A stretch of 5,761 bases of DNA from JAETTH01 sp964455975. Its GTDB lineage: Bacteria; Bacillota; Clostridia; TANB77; CAG-508. This document shows, piece after piece, positions 5,434 to 5,761 of this stretch. A model generated the notes under the pieces. It was not told the origin of the DNA, searched no databases, and was given only the letters and a program-made list of their open reading frames with translations. Each line of letters opens with the position of its first letter. Within the stretch, counting starts at the first letter, position 1. The DNA lies in contig CAYVYP010000063.1 of assembly GCA_964455975.1 (NCBI GenBank), positions 1-5,761 of the forward strand, read 5' to 3'. The position numbers were made by a program, and so were the translations under genes.

Positions 5434-5761
5434 ATGAATGAATTGAATGAAAATAATAACCTACTAATTTACAAAAACAAAGAAGGAAGTATAATAGTAG
5501 ATGCTATATATAAAGATGAAACATTATGGCTAACTCAAAAAGGAATGTCAAAAGTTTTTGATGTTGGTATTCCTGCTATTTCAAAGCAATTAAATAATAT
5601 TTTTAATGATGAAGAACTTGATAAAAATTCAGTTGTTTCCAAAATGGAAATAACTGCTTCTGATAATAAAATCTATAATACAGATATATATAATTTGGAT
5701 GCCATTATTGCTGTTGGATATCGTATAAGTTCAAAGAAAGCAACTGAATTTAGAATATGGG
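5434..5761 (+). CDS. rhuM: RhuM-family protein, N-terminal part (runs off the window)
   Basis: RhuM proteins (virulence RhuM family, first named from Salmonella pathogenicity island 3) are widespread on islands, prophages and near restriction-modification loci; their biochemical role is not established. The 109 residues present show the family's N-terminal hallmarks: TLWLTQKGMSKVFDV (30-44), helix-turn-helix-like and probably DNA-binding, then ISKQLNNIF (49-57), ELDKNSVVSKM (61-71), ITASDNKIY (73-81) and YNLDAIIAVGYRISSKKATEFRIW (ending at 109). ATG 5434 is chosen because AAGGAG (5419-5424) lies nine bases upstream. The frame is open to the last base, so more than half of a usual 300-plus-residue protein lies outside. 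The gene suggests that the right end of the window is accessory DNA. Confidence 0.92.
   Translation, partial: MNELNENNNLLIYKNKEGSIIVDAIYKDETLWLTQKGMSKVFDVGIPAISKQLNNIFNDEELDKNSVVSKMEITASDNKIYNTDIYNLDAIIAVGYRISSKKATEFRIW

Noticed and set aside
1..5761. CRISPR array, tRNA or rRNA genes, or insertion-sequence transposase
   Set aside because: I found no regularly spaced repeats, no tRNA-like TTCRANNC loop with a matching acceptor stem, no rRNA signature and no transposase motif.

Overview
The window is strongly AT-rich. Its genes use AGA for almost all arginines, have AAAGGAGG-type ribosome binding sites and sigma-A-like promoters with 17-base spacers, and end in GNRA-loop terminators. This suggests a low-GC Firmicute, probably a gut-type or uncultured Clostridia/Bacilli lineage; the genus cannot be read from this sequence.

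Layout. Positions 1-210 hold the unidentified tail of an upstream unit and a strong terminator. A promoter at 231-259 drives mreB (342-1346), the rod-shape actin homologue, which ends in its own terminator. mtaB (1430-2733), a tRNA methylthiotransferase, follows. It is complete in domain content but broken into three reading frames by two single-base C insertions. Each insertion creates the same octamer, GTTCGGAT, just before a conserved glycine. Next come a 100-residue protein made of a short repeated motif (2858-3160, own promoter and terminator), a four-helix membrane protein (3285-3758, own promoter), and yqeK, an HD-domain dinucleoside tetraphosphatase (3804-4427), probably co-transcribed with the membrane protein. 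After a spacer with a perfect inverted repeat comes a small HAD-family hydrolase (4597-5112). A short open frame at 5137-5247 may be the amputated N-terminus of the ribosome-assembly GTPase rbgA/ylqF. A non-coding stretch with hairpins leads into the start of a RhuM-family gene (5434 to the window end), a family typical of mobile and accessory DNA.

How it fits together. The left two thirds is housekeeping chromosome (cell shape, tRNA modification, alarmone or nucleotide hydrolysis). From about 4430 onward the content looks more accessory, and the possible rbgA fragment plus rhuM suggests an island edge near 5228.

The most notable observation is in mtaB. Both breaks have the form GTT CGG A, where skipping one C restores the frame as GTT GGA (Val-Gly). 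By my scan, CGG occurs in frame nowhere else in the recognised genes. GTTGGA(T) without the extra C occurs intact in mreB and rhuM, which argues against a simple context-dependent sequencing artefact. Programmed +1 frameshifting at a starved or unassigned CGG codon is a testable explanation. Sequencing error or a recently inactivated gene are the alternatives.
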